Positions 7,617-14,928 of a stretch of DNA of 35,393 nt are shown here, in pieces. This DNA is from an uncultured Desulfobacteraceae bacterium (GTDB lineage Bacteria; Desulfobacterota; Desulfobacteria; Desulfobacterales; Desulfatirhabdiaceae). A program made the position numbers and the translations under genes. How positions within the stretch are numbered: the stretch's first letter is position 1; every line of letters starts with the position of its first letter. The notes beneath the pieces were generated by a model. That model did no database searches. It worked only from the letters and a program-made list of their open reading frames with translations, and had not been told where the DNA came from. Location: contig CAIVVZ010000060.1 in the NCBI GenBank assembly GCA_903909505.1, positions 1 through 35,393 of the forward strand, read 5' to 3'.

Positions 7617-9203
7617 TTATGTCCACCCGATGGCCACAACCGTTACGGTTACGCCGTTGTTTTGGTTTTCTCCGGACAGTTTGGTAAGAACTGTTTCATC
7701 CTCCACCGGAACGAATAAAGCCAGCGTGACCGCTGTGAGATCCATGCTGCGAGCGTAGGCAGCCGCCTGTTCTGTGCCTTTTCTGGTTTCTGACATATCC
7801 ACAAAGCTTTTGACTTCGATGATGCCTTTCTTTCCATTGCATCGGATATGAATATCCACCTTGCCGTTGCCGGTAGGAAACTCAGGGCTGGTCACGCATC
7901 GTCTGCCAATGGCGGCCTGAAGCCAGGCATAAAGATGAAAATGCCCAACTGCTTCGGTGTAATGCAGATCGGTTCTTCTTGGTTGATCCTTGAAGGGATT
8001 CAGTCCCTTGGCCTTCATTCGAACCAGATACGCCTTGTACCGGTTGAGAAGAGACGGCAGATTCAGGGTTTCTGCCTCAAACACATCCGCCAGATCATCC
8101 AATGGCTCAATTGCCAGCATCGGTAGGCGGTCTCCGATCAGGTCATCGGTCAGCGCATTATAAAGGCGCTTCTGGATAAACGGGCAGGAAAAGCGGCAGA
8201 CTTCAACCGGGTTGCTATCTTTATCAACGGATGTTTCCGGCATGATGACGCCATTAAGATACAGATACCCACACCAGTCAGCATCCAGAGAAAAAGGCAC
8301 ATCCGAGCTGGAAAACAGTTTCAGTACATGGGGTACATATCCCGATCGGGCCTTTTTAACCAGATTCAATACGGTATTGTTCCATTCCACAAACAATGCC
8401 TTGCGTAAAACTGTGCTCCATGCTGAGACATCAATGGAAACATTAGGACCCGGATTGTACTTTTCGGTCAACAGCTCTCCGAACCACCCCACTAGGCCCG
8501 GCTGACCATTTGTGGATTCATACACACTCTCGATAACCTCCGGTTCAACGAGCTGAGCGCTTTCCTGCTGATACTGATCAAACAAGTCCGTGACTTCATC
8601 CAAGGTGAAATTGGGAACATGGAGGCTTCTCTGAATGTTGAATGGCGATCCCCTTTCGCTGTCCAGACCTAAAACGGCACGGACGCCGATCAGGGCAAGG
8701 CTGTGAACACAATATTGGCTTCGGTTTAAATACATATCCCGAAACAGCGATACGAGCCGATCACTAACCACAGCGGGCAGGCTGTCGAATTCATCGATAA
8801 ACAGGATCAGCGGTTTTTGAAATACCCCTTTTGTTCGATGAAAAAGATATGTCCATTCCTCAAATGTTTCTGGAGGCTCAATATCCATCGAAAAAGTATC
8901 TAAAAACAGCTTTGGGATTTTTTTAAGAAATTCGATAACCGGCTCATCTGTAATAAAGGACAGTCCCTGCATCGACATCATACCGACAACAAACTGTTCC
9001 GGATACATCAACTGAATCCGCCCCCGAACCTCTTGCATCAGCCAGGTCTTGCCGGTCTGCCGAGGCGCCCAGATGGTAAAATAACGGCCGCCTTCGTTGT
9101 CACCTCCAATCAGCGAATTCAGACACTGGTCTACCAGATCCGTGCGGGGCACGGAAAAGTGGCTGTGAACATTTACAGGGCCATAGGAATGGAATCTGCG
9201 CAT
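7617..9203 (-). CDS. AAA-type ATPase with C-terminal PD-(D/E)XK nuclease-like domain
   Basis: Residues 1-30 lead into a P-loop ATPase: Walker A APRQTGKT (46-53) and Walker B LILFIDEFDSLP (132-142), the arrangement of the AAA-like families often annotated as ATP-binding proteins of DUF1703/PF08011 type. A helical, winged-helix-like middle (about 230-370) follows. The last 90 residues contain GKVDIHI then GIIEVKSF, the spacing of a PD-(D/E)XK nuclease core (Asp near 449, E-x-K near 461-463). 528 residues is normal for such fusions. AAGGAAG precedes the ATG. It is 26 bases upstream of the caspase gene, so both are probably one transcript. These ATPases occur as scattered, fast-moving genes of unclear role; defence or a regulated nuclease are possibilities, neither shown here. 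Confidence 0.85.
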   Translation of the reverse strand: MRRFHSYGPVNVHSHFSVPRTDLVDQCLNSLIGGDNEGGRYFTIWAPRQTGKTWLMQEVRGRIQLMYPEQFVVGMMSMQGLSFITDEPVIEFLKKIPKLFLDTFSMDIEPPETFEEWTYLFHRTKGVFQKPLILFIDEFDSLPAVVSDRLVSLFRDMYLNRSQYCVHSLALIGVRAVLGLDSERGSPFNIQRSLHVPNFTLDEVTDLFDQYQQESAQLVEPEVIESVYESTNGQPGLVGWFGELLTEKYNPGPNVSIDVSAWSTVLRKALFVEWNNTVLNLVKKARSGYVPHVLKLFSSSDVPFSLDADWCGYLYLNGVIMPETSVDKDSNPVEVCRFSCPFIQKRLYNALTDDLIGDRLPMLAIEPLDDLADVFEAETLNLPSLLNRYKAYLVRMKAKGLNPFKDQPRRTDLHYTEAVGHFHLYAWLQAAIGRRCVTSPEFPTGNGKVDIHIRCNGKKGIIEVKSFVDMSETRKGTEQAAAYARSMDLTAVTLALFVPVEDETVLTKLSGENQNNGVTVTVVAIGWT

Positions 9204-9230
9204 GGGAACTTCCTTTAGTTCTTTGAAAAA

Positions 9231-9864
9231 TTATACTGCCAGCTTAAATTCTGGCATGTTGGGTTTTCGCATTTCTATGGTCGATTTTGCTGCCGCAAGA
9301 ACAGCCTCAACCGGGTTTGGGTTTTGAAGTTCGGCAGTCCGAAAAAGGGTCATCAGAACGGCTTGGGTGACAGCTCCGGACTCGGACCGATTCTGTTGAC
9401 TGACCTTTCTGCATAGCACGACTTTTCTCATTTGCTGTTCTGCGTGGTTGTTGTAAGGGTTTGTTCCAGAAAAGTGAACAGCTCATTTCTGTGCCGGTTA
9501 AGGCGTTTGATCAGTCTTTTTGCGTCCTAATCCTCATACTGCCCAGCGATCATCTCACCAAGACGGATGGGTAGGCAGATGCTTTTGGTGGTAATACACC
9601 ACAACCAGTGTGTAACGCCATTGGATAGCATTGAGAGCAATGAGACCAGATTATCAACGCTCACGCCGACCAGGTAATGCAAACAGGCGGTAAACACTAC
9701 CAGTCTCAGTCCAATGCTGGCATTGGGCAACGCTTCGGTTACTTTGGCCGTTACGATCTTCTTGCACTTTGAGCACCAGTAGCCGTTGACGATATGTTCG
9801 GTTACCCTGGGCTCAATTGGTAGAATGTCTTCGATCACACGCCGGTGAACCCGCACGGGCCTTT
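9231..9864 (-). pseudogene. Decayed IS66-family transposase, catalytic core deleted
   Basis: Two ends of an IS66 transposase survive. The upstream part (9527-9864) has the zinc-finger segment CSKCKKIVTAKV and the following GLRLVVFTACLHYLVGVSVD helix. The downstream part has RLIKRLNRHRNELFTFL, then NPYNNHAEQQMRK and NRSESGAVTQAVLMT near the C-terminus. An in-frame TAG at 9527 and a frameshift near 9463 separate the pieces, and nearly all of the DDE catalytic domain between them is missing. It lies 27 bases ahead of the AAA/nuclease gene, so that gene's own promoter must sit within or beyond this remnant. Confidence 0.85.
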
Positions 9865-10002
9865 TTACTGATTAGAAACAACCCAGTAGTAATTCCCGTT
9901 GATGGAACGATCCGAAATATATGACAAATCCACCCAAATATGAGTTTTTCCATCCGGGAATAGGACGGCAGGGATGTGGATCGTTAAAGTATTGGCCAGT
10001 GT
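9865..10002 (-). pseudogene. Orphan C-terminal fragment, paralogous to the end of the next gene upstream
   Basis: Forty-five open codons between a TAA at 10003-10005 and a TAA at 9865-9867 encode a clearly protein-like stretch (LTIHIPAVLFPDGKTHIWVD, then YYWVVSNQ). It parallels the last 45 residues of the gene at 10028-11014 (MHIPVLNI, then VPIWADFEYLPDQNGNILFK). There is no start codon or body, so it is a leftover of a second gene copy, cut by the IS66 remnant on its downstream side. Confidence 0.6.
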
Positions 10003-10027
10003 TTATGCCGCGCATGAGATTGAAGGT

Positions 10028-11014
10028 TTACTTAATCAATCCATAGTTTACAGTTTTAAACAGAATATTGCCATTTTGATCGGGTAGGTATTCAAAATCA
10101 GCCCAAATTGGAACCCAGCCGGATTGTGTCAGAATATTCAGGACTGGTATATGCATTTTCATATCAGAAGAAAGTGTCGGCCCTGAACATGGTGTATTTC
10201 CCGTAGGTAAACAACTTCCGCCAGCACATTTAATTGTGAGATTATATTTTCCAATATATCTTGTGTCATGAGCACTTACAATTACAGTATATGTACCTGT
10301 CTGTGATAAATTTGTTTCAATTACGTAAGGATAATATGTGGAAGTGACACGGCTTCCATCAGGTGCAATTAATTCAATATCAGGCACAAAATTGTCGCCG
10401 CTAACCCAATCTGCTTCAATAATAACCCGATCTTTGGCTCTTCCTGTAAAACGATAAATATCAACGTCCGAGGGTACCCCTATGTCGCATAAAACACGTG
10501 TACCATAATTAAGGAACATATCCGTTGGTTCTGAACTGCATGAAATATTACACCCGAGATCTACTGGTGGTGGAGAAGACGGCAAACAAGTTCCACCGGT
10601 ACATGAAACCATAAAATTATATTTTCCAATATATCTTGTGTCATGAGCACTTACAATTACAGTATATGTACCTGTCTGTGATAAATTTGTTTCAATTACG
10701 TAAGGATAATATGTTGAAGTGACACGGCTTCCATCAGGTGCAATCAATTCAATATCAGGCACAAAATTGTCGCCGCTAACCCAATCTGCTTCAATAATAA
10801 CCCGATCTTTGGCTTTTCCTGAAAAACGGTATGTGTCAGTATCCGAACCGGAATTTATGTCACAAGTTATGGATTGACCGTAAGACACTGACATATCAGT
10901 GGGCTCAGCATTACAAGTTCCTGCTTCTGATCTCTTAGAATGTGAAAAGAAAATTAATAATGTGACAAAAAAACAAATTGCTACATGAATCGTAATTCTT
11001 TTGGCTTTTTTCAT
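10028..11014 (-). CDS. Secreted protein with two near-identical PPC-like beta domains
   Basis: The ATG at 11014 begins a signal peptide (MKKAKRITIHVAICFFVTLL) behind AAGGA; an in-frame start at 11152 would put 46 odd residues before it, so I rejected that. Two copies of a pre-peptidase C-terminal (PPC)-like beta-sandwich follow (about residues 40-140 and 165-265), each with DTYRF or DIYRF, WVSGDNFVPDIELIAPDGS and GTYTVIVSAHDTRYIGKYN. Paired cysteines flank each copy. A Pro/Cys linker leads to a C-terminal domain of about 50 residues (MHIPVLNI, VPIWADFEYLPDQNG). PPC domains occur in exported proteases and surface proteins as non-catalytic parts; no enzyme domain is present here. Base use is AT-rich compared with mnmA and the metabolic genes. 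Function unknown. Confidence 0.8.
   Translation of the reverse strand: MKKAKRITIHVAICFFVTLLIFFSHSKRSEAGTCNAEPTDMSVSYGQSITCDINSGSDTDTYRFSGKAKDRVIIEADWVSGDNFVPDIELIAPDGSRVTSTYYPYVIETNLSQTGTYTVIVSAHDTRYIGKYNFMVSCTGGTCLPSSPPPVDLGCNISCSSEPTDMFLNYGTRVLCDIGVPSDVDIYRFTGRAKDRVIIEADWVSGDNFVPDIELIAPDGSRVTSTYYPYVIETNLSQTGTYTVIVSAHDTRYIGKYNLTIKCAGGSCLPTGNTPCSGPTLSSDMKMHIPVLNILTQSGWVPIWADFEYLPDQNGNILFKTVNYGLIK
10241..10439 (-). repeat. 199-base direct repeat, copy 1 (partner 10616-10814)
   Basis: Aligns without gaps to 10616-10814 at an offset of 375 bases (125 codons) with only about two or three mismatches. Both copies are inside the secreted PPC-like gene. Confidence 0.95.
10616..10814 (-). repeat. 199-base direct repeat, copy 2
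   Basis: Partner of 10241-10439. The near-identity ends sharply on both sides while the flanking parts of the domains diverge, which suggests gene conversion or recent duplication. Confidence 0.95.
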
Positions 11015-11185
11015 CTGATGTTTATTCCTTGTATAATAAGTTGATTTAATGAAGTTCCTTGGTGTATCTGGTTGGTATATCAAAAGGTTATGACGGAAGG
11101 TTCGAATATTGAACAACCAATCCCCATTTTTCGTTGTGCCTGTTTTTGTCATGTTCGTTCTGACGATAAAATTTGTTCATCTGCT

Positions 11186-11252
11186 CTATCTATTATAGCC
11201 CGGCTCATTTGGGTTATAAATTATCTGATCAACTTGTAGATGACTCACTCCA
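11186..11252 (-). pseudogene. Conserved protein tail 1 (VDQIIYNPNEPGYN motif), body missing
   Basis: On the minus strand this stretch encodes HLQVDQIIYNPNEPGYNR followed by TAG. A homologous tail is at 12777-12840. Most differences between the two fall at third codon positions, so both descend from coding sequence. The IS200-type element starts within about 20-25 bases upstream of it. Confidence 0.5.
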
Positions 11253-11276
11253 CCAAATTTATTTTGTCTTGAAAAA

Positions 11277-11295
11277 CCCCGTCCTCTGGGCGGAG
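11277..11295 (+). repeat. Left-end hairpin of the IS200-type element
   Basis: Imperfect palindrome sharing the GTCCTNTGGGCG core with the right-end hairpin at 11886-11904. Probable TnpA recognition structure. Confidence 0.7.
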
Positions 11296-11387
11296 TCAGA
11301 GGTAATTGGCTTTGCCTGTAAGATGCCCATCTGCGCTAAACCCCTTCCTTGAGTTGTCCCCACAATTCAAGGAGAAAGGAGCAGCAG

Positions 11388-11804
11388 ATGAGCAGATTTA
11401 TGAAATTATCCCATGTATTATGGCACTGTCAATATCGCATCGTGTGGGTTCCGAAGTTTCGGTACCGTGTTCTCAAAGGGATTGTAGCAGAGGAAGTATT
11501 CAACTGCATACAGGTATTCAGTGGCAGGTTGGGTTGCCACATTGTGCAAGTGAACGTTCAACCTGATCACATCCATTTGCTAGTGAAAATACCTCCAAAG
11601 GTTTCCATATCGGAGTTCATGGGAATAGTAAAAGGACGAACAGCGATACGGGTATTCAAAAAGTTTCCATACTTAAAAGAGCGCCCCTATTGGGGCAATC
11701 ACTTCTGGGCAGATGGCTATTGTGTAGATACCGTTGGGCTCGACGAAGAGATGATACGTAAGTACGTTATTTATCAAGAGCGTAAAGAACGCGAAAAAAA
11801 GTAA
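11388..11804 (+). CDS. tnpA: IS200/IS605-family transposase TnpA (Y1 HUH)
   Basis: This 138-residue protein is a single-domain Y1 transposase, which cuts and rejoins single-stranded DNA at hairpin ends. It has the opening LWHCQYRIVWVPKFRY, the HUH metal motif in QPDHIHLLV, and the catalytic tyrosine region RKYVIYQE near the C-terminus. The length is normal for the family and the frame is intact, so it may be active. The start at 11388 (MSRFMKLSHVL) follows GGAGAAAGGAG; the in-frame ATG at 11349 lacks a ribosome site. It is the only intact transposase in the window. Confidence 0.95.
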   Translation: MSRFMKLSHVLWHCQYRIVWVPKFRYRVLKGIVAEEVFNCIQVFSGRLGCHIVQVNVQPDHIHLLVKIPPKVSISEFMGIVKGRTAIRVFKKFPYLKERPYWGNHFWADGYCVDTVGLDEEMIRKYVIYQERKEREKK

Positions 11805-11859
11805 TTGATAAGTGTATCTGGGGGCAACTTGGCGTGCCTTCTTAGAGGGCACGCTTGCA

Positions 11860-11876
11860 GCACCCCTATGGGGTGC
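11860..11876 (+). terminator. Hairpin after tnpA
   Basis: A perfect 7-bp stem (GCACCCC and GGGGTGC) with a 3-base loop, extended by an outer AGGGCA/TGCCCT pairing. It may stop tnpA transcripts or insulate the element; there is no long U-tract. Confidence 0.45.
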
Positions 11877-11885
11877 CCTTCAAAG

Positions 11886-11904
11886 CCACGTCCTATGGGC
11901 GTGG
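11886..11904 (+). repeat. Right-end hairpin of the IS200-type element
   Basis: CCACG and CGTGG arms around TCCTATGGG, matching the left-end structure at 11277-11295. Confidence 0.75.
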
Positions 11905-11910
11905 ATTAGC

Positions 11911-12224
11911 CGCCCGTTTACTTTCAGTTTTAACAAAAATGATTTGTCCTTCTCCTTTATAAAGAAAACTGGTTCGTATGAAATCTCTCCCACCTTAGAA
12001 TGGGATATATTGTTTACCTGTACTATAGTGTGATTTGTCAGTTGGGAGACGATTAAATCCATTTTCGGTCAGGAGTCGGAAGGATACTTGTCGGGGAGTT
12101 ATGAATCCCCCCGACAAGCACCGTCTTCACTGACCATTAGAAACCTGATATAGTATCATCGATGCCGGGATTCCTTAATTCCCAATCCACGCGCCGGGTT
12201 ATTTCTTTTTACATACCGACGCCG
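11911..12224. other. Non-coding flank of the IS200-type element with a strong hairpin and an open minus-strand stretch
   Basis: Bases 11911-12062 are open on the minus strand (starting ATG 12062, MDLIVSQLTNHTIVQVNN), running into the insertion element; this may be the 5' half of a gene split by it. Bases 12087-12118 form a 10-bp perfect stem (CTTGTCGGGG and CCCCGACAAG) without a U-tract. The rest (12119-12224) shows nothing I recognise. Confidence 0.4.
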
Positions 12225-12686
12225 TTAAAATCCAACTTTTGTCTTAAATGACCCATCATTAGGAGTTACAATGTTATCCGTTCCATCAAAAAACACCTGA
12301 ATAAGTTTAGGGCTTGGTGTTATAGTCATCCATGAGTTCGTCACCATGATATTACCATAGGTTACAGTTAGGGCAGGATCATTGTTGCAACCAATTGTTT
12401 GAGTAACCTGACTCTTTGTCATGCCAGCAGTGATGGCGTTGAATATAGCATTAGTGAAATTTGAGTCTGAACATGTGGCACTCACAGTCACTGGCGCATA
12501 AGATCCCATACTGATGAGATTGGCACTTAAAAGCTGTAACACAACATTGTTGTATTTTATACCGTTGATAATAACTGCATCTATACTAAGATAGCTATTT
12601 GCTGTGTTATAGGTGTCTGTTGCATATGCATTCACGCTGAAAAATAACAGTAGGGCAGTAAAACATATAAAAAAATATTTGCGCAT
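12225..12686 (-). CDS. Small secreted protein with SmpA/OmlA-like motif
   Basis: The ATG at 12686 follows GAGGAGG and starts a clear signal peptide (MRKYFFICFTALLLFFSVNA, cut after AYA). The mature 130 residues begin with NSYLSIDAVIINGIKYNNVV, a strand pattern seen in other exported proteins, and then contain FNAITAGMTKSQVTQTIGC, which resembles the helix-turn of SmpA/OmlA/BLIP-like folds (GMTxxQVxxxxG). Two cysteines (in SATCSD and IGCNN) may pair. It is single, AT-rich, between IS debris and a gene tail. Function unknown; the fold assignment is tentative. Confidence 0.75.
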   Translation of the reverse strand: MRKYFFICFTALLLFFSVNAYATDTYNTANSYLSIDAVIINGIKYNNVVLQLLSANLISMGSYAPVTVSATCSDSNFTNAIFNAITAGMTKSQVTQTIGCNNDPALTVTYGNIMVTNSWMTITPSPKLIQVFFDGTDNIVTPNDGSFKTKVGF

Positions 12687-12776
12687 GATTTGCCTCCTCG
12701 TTAATGTTTGTAAGGGCAGAAATACCACCACCATTCCGGCGCGATTTAAAAAACTCTTTCGTGCCAGATTTACTTG

Positions 12777-12900
12777 TTATAACCCGTCTCATTTGGATCA
12801 TAGATAATCTGGTCAACCAGACGACTCCCTGTTCCAACGTATATAGTGCCTGAACGGAAACCCCATATTTGGTGATATGGTAGCCAACAGCTTTTGTATT
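12777..12900 (-). pseudogene. Conserved protein tail 2 (WGFRSGTIYVGTGSRLVDQI), body missing
   Basis: On the minus strand one frame reads IWGFRSGTIYVGTG, then SRLVDQIIYDPNETGYNK and TAA at about 12774. The end is homologous to the tail at 11186-11252. A second frame over the upstream half (KAVGYHITKYGVSVQ) is also protein-like, so a frameshift may lie near 12860. No start codon or body is present upstream in 12901-13078, which shows no gene. Confidence 0.5.
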
Positions 12901-13078
12901 AAATGTATTATATCAGGCAATTGGAATATAAGTCTGGTCAATTTAATTCGCGTTTTGAACGTTTTATATATGACAATTTAGGCGAAGATAACGCTTTAGT
13001 TTTTCAGATAAATGATTTCCAATTCATGTTTCCATCAGTTCGGATCGCTCCATGTTTTCGATGGAATTATGGATAAAA

Positions 13079-14881
13079 TTATTCAATCACCTGCCTGATC
13101 AACTCATCGATCTTTCCGCAAACGGGCTTGGTTTTGAACAGATTTTCTTTTGTGCAGTACAAATAGCCTTGCGCTAACGGTGTATAACTTCGCGTGATCT
13201 CCTGGCGCTCGATGTAAAGATTGGCCAGATTGAAAAATTGGGTTTCCTGATTTTCAAACAATTTGTTGACGATCGAAGCGATTTGTTTGACCAGATCGTT
13301 ACGGAGATTTTCTTTGGCTTCCGTTTCGGAAGGCAGTTTCATGGGAATGGAGTCGATGCCGGCGTCTTTTACTTCATCCTGAAAATCGCTGTTGTATTCG
13401 ACATTGGCGTTAAACTCCCGGATAAATTCGATGGTACCTTTCTGAGTGTCGAAAACCCTGACTGCGGCCTTCGAGAAACCCTGTATTTTCCCGGTGCCTT
13501 TGGTGTAGGTCACAATTTGATATCTGGGGGTTTTGATGACTTTGGGAGGAACGTTCGGCCAGTTTTTTGTATGAGGGCCGTAAGTTTTGACCATTTGCGC
13601 ATATTCCGGATTTTCGGCGACATCTTCTCCTACGGTGACCTTGGCGGTTGAATTGCGTTTATCGATAGTCGATTCCACCTTGAAAAGAGAAACCGTTCCC
13701 GTGATAATCAAGTCTGCCCCCAAAATGTTATTGGGGGCAGGGGCTCCCTTCTGCTGTTCCTTGATGGCGATATCGATTTTTTCGCGCTCAAGAATGCTGA
13801 TGCCATATGGCAGCGTTTTATAAAGTTGACTGATGAGAGAATCTGAGAATTGCCTGCCGACATCGATGTCCGTTGATGGGGATTCAAAAGTCGATATGGC
13901 GATGTTTCGATGAATATTTTTTTCGATATAATCCTGCGAATCTCTTAAGATTAAAGAGTTGTTGAAATTGGTTTCATCCAGAATCGAAGACAGTACCGCG
14001 TACAGATACGACAGACTGAAATTGCTGCCATTATATGCGGTCTGGGCTTTTTTCTGGTAATAATTCGACCCATTGACTTTGATTGTGGCAATTTGTTCTT
14101 GCATTTCCGGCAAATTGACGAGTGATGCTTTCTGCCAGGCTTTCATCCACTTGTTGTCCGAAATCAGTCGATTGATTTCGCTATCGAGTAAGGCTACCAG
14201 AGCCTCTTTGTTCGGAACCTGGTTAAAATCAACGGGAAGAGGCGAAAGATCTTTGTAAGTGTGCAAACTCGAAACGACTTTATCGATATAGGATGTAGAT
14301 AAATAATTGTTGTATTCGTTCAAGGCGCGGGTCAGTTTGTTGAACAGTTCGACATAATTGTTGTTTTGAGATGACGGCGGGGCGATTTCCAGCGATTCGT
14401 TGTAAATTTTTTTGGCAAGATCCAGCTTAAATGCGGCGATATTCTTGTTTACAGTTTGAATCAGTCGATTGTATTCTTCAGCTTTGGATTTTCTTTCCGT
14501 TTCGACTTTATCTTTGAGATCGTTGAGCTTGTCGATTTCCGATTTCATCCGGTGCTGGCTGTCATCCCATTTTTGCGTCTCCTTGATTTTATCGATACGG
14601 GTGTCAATTTGCTGAATGTCTTCTTTATCGGTCAAAGATGCATACCCATGTTGTGTAAGTATATCGTTAGAGATAAAGATTTTCGTATTTTCCAGGCGTT
14701 CTTTGATATCGTTCTGGGATGAAGAGCCAGGGTTTTCAAGAATTGCGCTCTGATAAAATTCTGCGGCTTTGATATAGTTTTTTGACTGATAAAATTCATT
14801 GCCTTTTTCGACGTTGATGGATGCGGTGCATCCGGCTGATACAAGAAACAGGAAAATGAGAACACATTGTTTAGAATTCAT
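13079..14881 (-). CDS. TPR/coiled-coil lipoprotein with CsgG-like domain
   Basis: A 600-residue exported protein. The signal ends in FLVSAGC (lipobox-like), followed at once by a TPR-like pair (GNEFYQSKNYIKAAEFYQSA). Residues about 90-150 are strongly charged and likely coiled coil. The middle is helical. Residues about 318-500 carry CsgG-like features: RNIAISTFESPS, the ILEREKIDIAIKEQQ helix and GADLIITGTVSLF, then a beta region (TKGTGKIQGFSKAAVRVFDTQ). AAGGTG lies 5 bases before the ATG. It ends the FHA-to-CsgG operon, 47 bases after caspase 2. CsgG relatives form or attach to outer-membrane assemblies; a periplasmic scaffold role here is inference. Confidence 0.85.
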   Translation of the reverse strand: MNSKQCVLIFLFLVSAGCTASINVEKGNEFYQSKNYIKAAEFYQSAILENPGSSSQNDIKERLENTKIFISNDILTQHGYASLTDKEDIQQIDTRIDKIKETQKWDDSQHRMKSEIDKLNDLKDKVETERKSKAEEYNRLIQTVNKNIAAFKLDLAKKIYNESLEIAPPSSQNNNYVELFNKLTRALNEYNNYLSTSYIDKVVSSLHTYKDLSPLPVDFNQVPNKEALVALLDSEINRLISDNKWMKAWQKASLVNLPEMQEQIATIKVNGSNYYQKKAQTAYNGSNFSLSYLYAVLSSILDETNFNNSLILRDSQDYIEKNIHRNIAISTFESPSTDIDVGRQFSDSLISQLYKTLPYGISILEREKIDIAIKEQQKGAPAPNNILGADLIITGTVSLFKVESTIDKRNSTAKVTVGEDVAENPEYAQMVKTYGPHTKNWPNVPPKVIKTPRYQIVTYTKGTGKIQGFSKAAVRVFDTQKGTIEFIREFNANVEYNSDFQDEVKDAGIDSIPMKLPSETEAKENLRNDLVKQIASIVNKLFENQETQFFNLANLYIERQEITRSYTPLAQGYLYCTKENLFKTKPVCGKIDELIRQVIE

Positions 14882-14928
14882 TTTTCACCTTGATATGCAT
14901 ATAAAAGGTCAATCTTTAAGAATATCGC

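Larger units (their letters stand above)
11270..11910 (+). mobile_element. IS200-type insertion sequence (tnpA only)
   Basis: A single HUH transposase gene is bracketed by matching subterminal hairpins: left at 11277-11295 (CCCCGTCCTCTGGGCGGAG) and right at 11886-11904 (CCACGTCCTATGGGCGTGG). An extra perfect hairpin lies at 11860-11876. There is no tnpB. The hairpin pair, rather than terminal inverted repeats, is what this family uses for single-strand transposition. Exact tips cannot be fixed from one copy; the bounds given are approximate. Confidence 0.8.

Noticed and set aside
10241..10814. CRISPR-like repeats
   Set aside because: The two 199-base repeats are in-frame domain copies inside one gene; no short repeat/spacer array exists in the window.
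11015..11152. 46-residue N-terminal extension of the PPC-like secreted protein
   Set aside because: It would bury a clear signal peptide, and the internal ATG at 11014 has a ribosome site.
12087..12118. Strong 10-bp hairpin as a rho-independent terminator of the 12225-12686 gene
   Set aside because: It is more than 100 bases after the stop and no U-tract follows on either strand; kept only as an unexplained hairpin.
12901..12960. TTGACC and TATAAT on the minus strand as a promoter
   Set aside because: The boxes are 23 bases apart, too far for sigma70, and the TATAAT lies next to the remnant tail.
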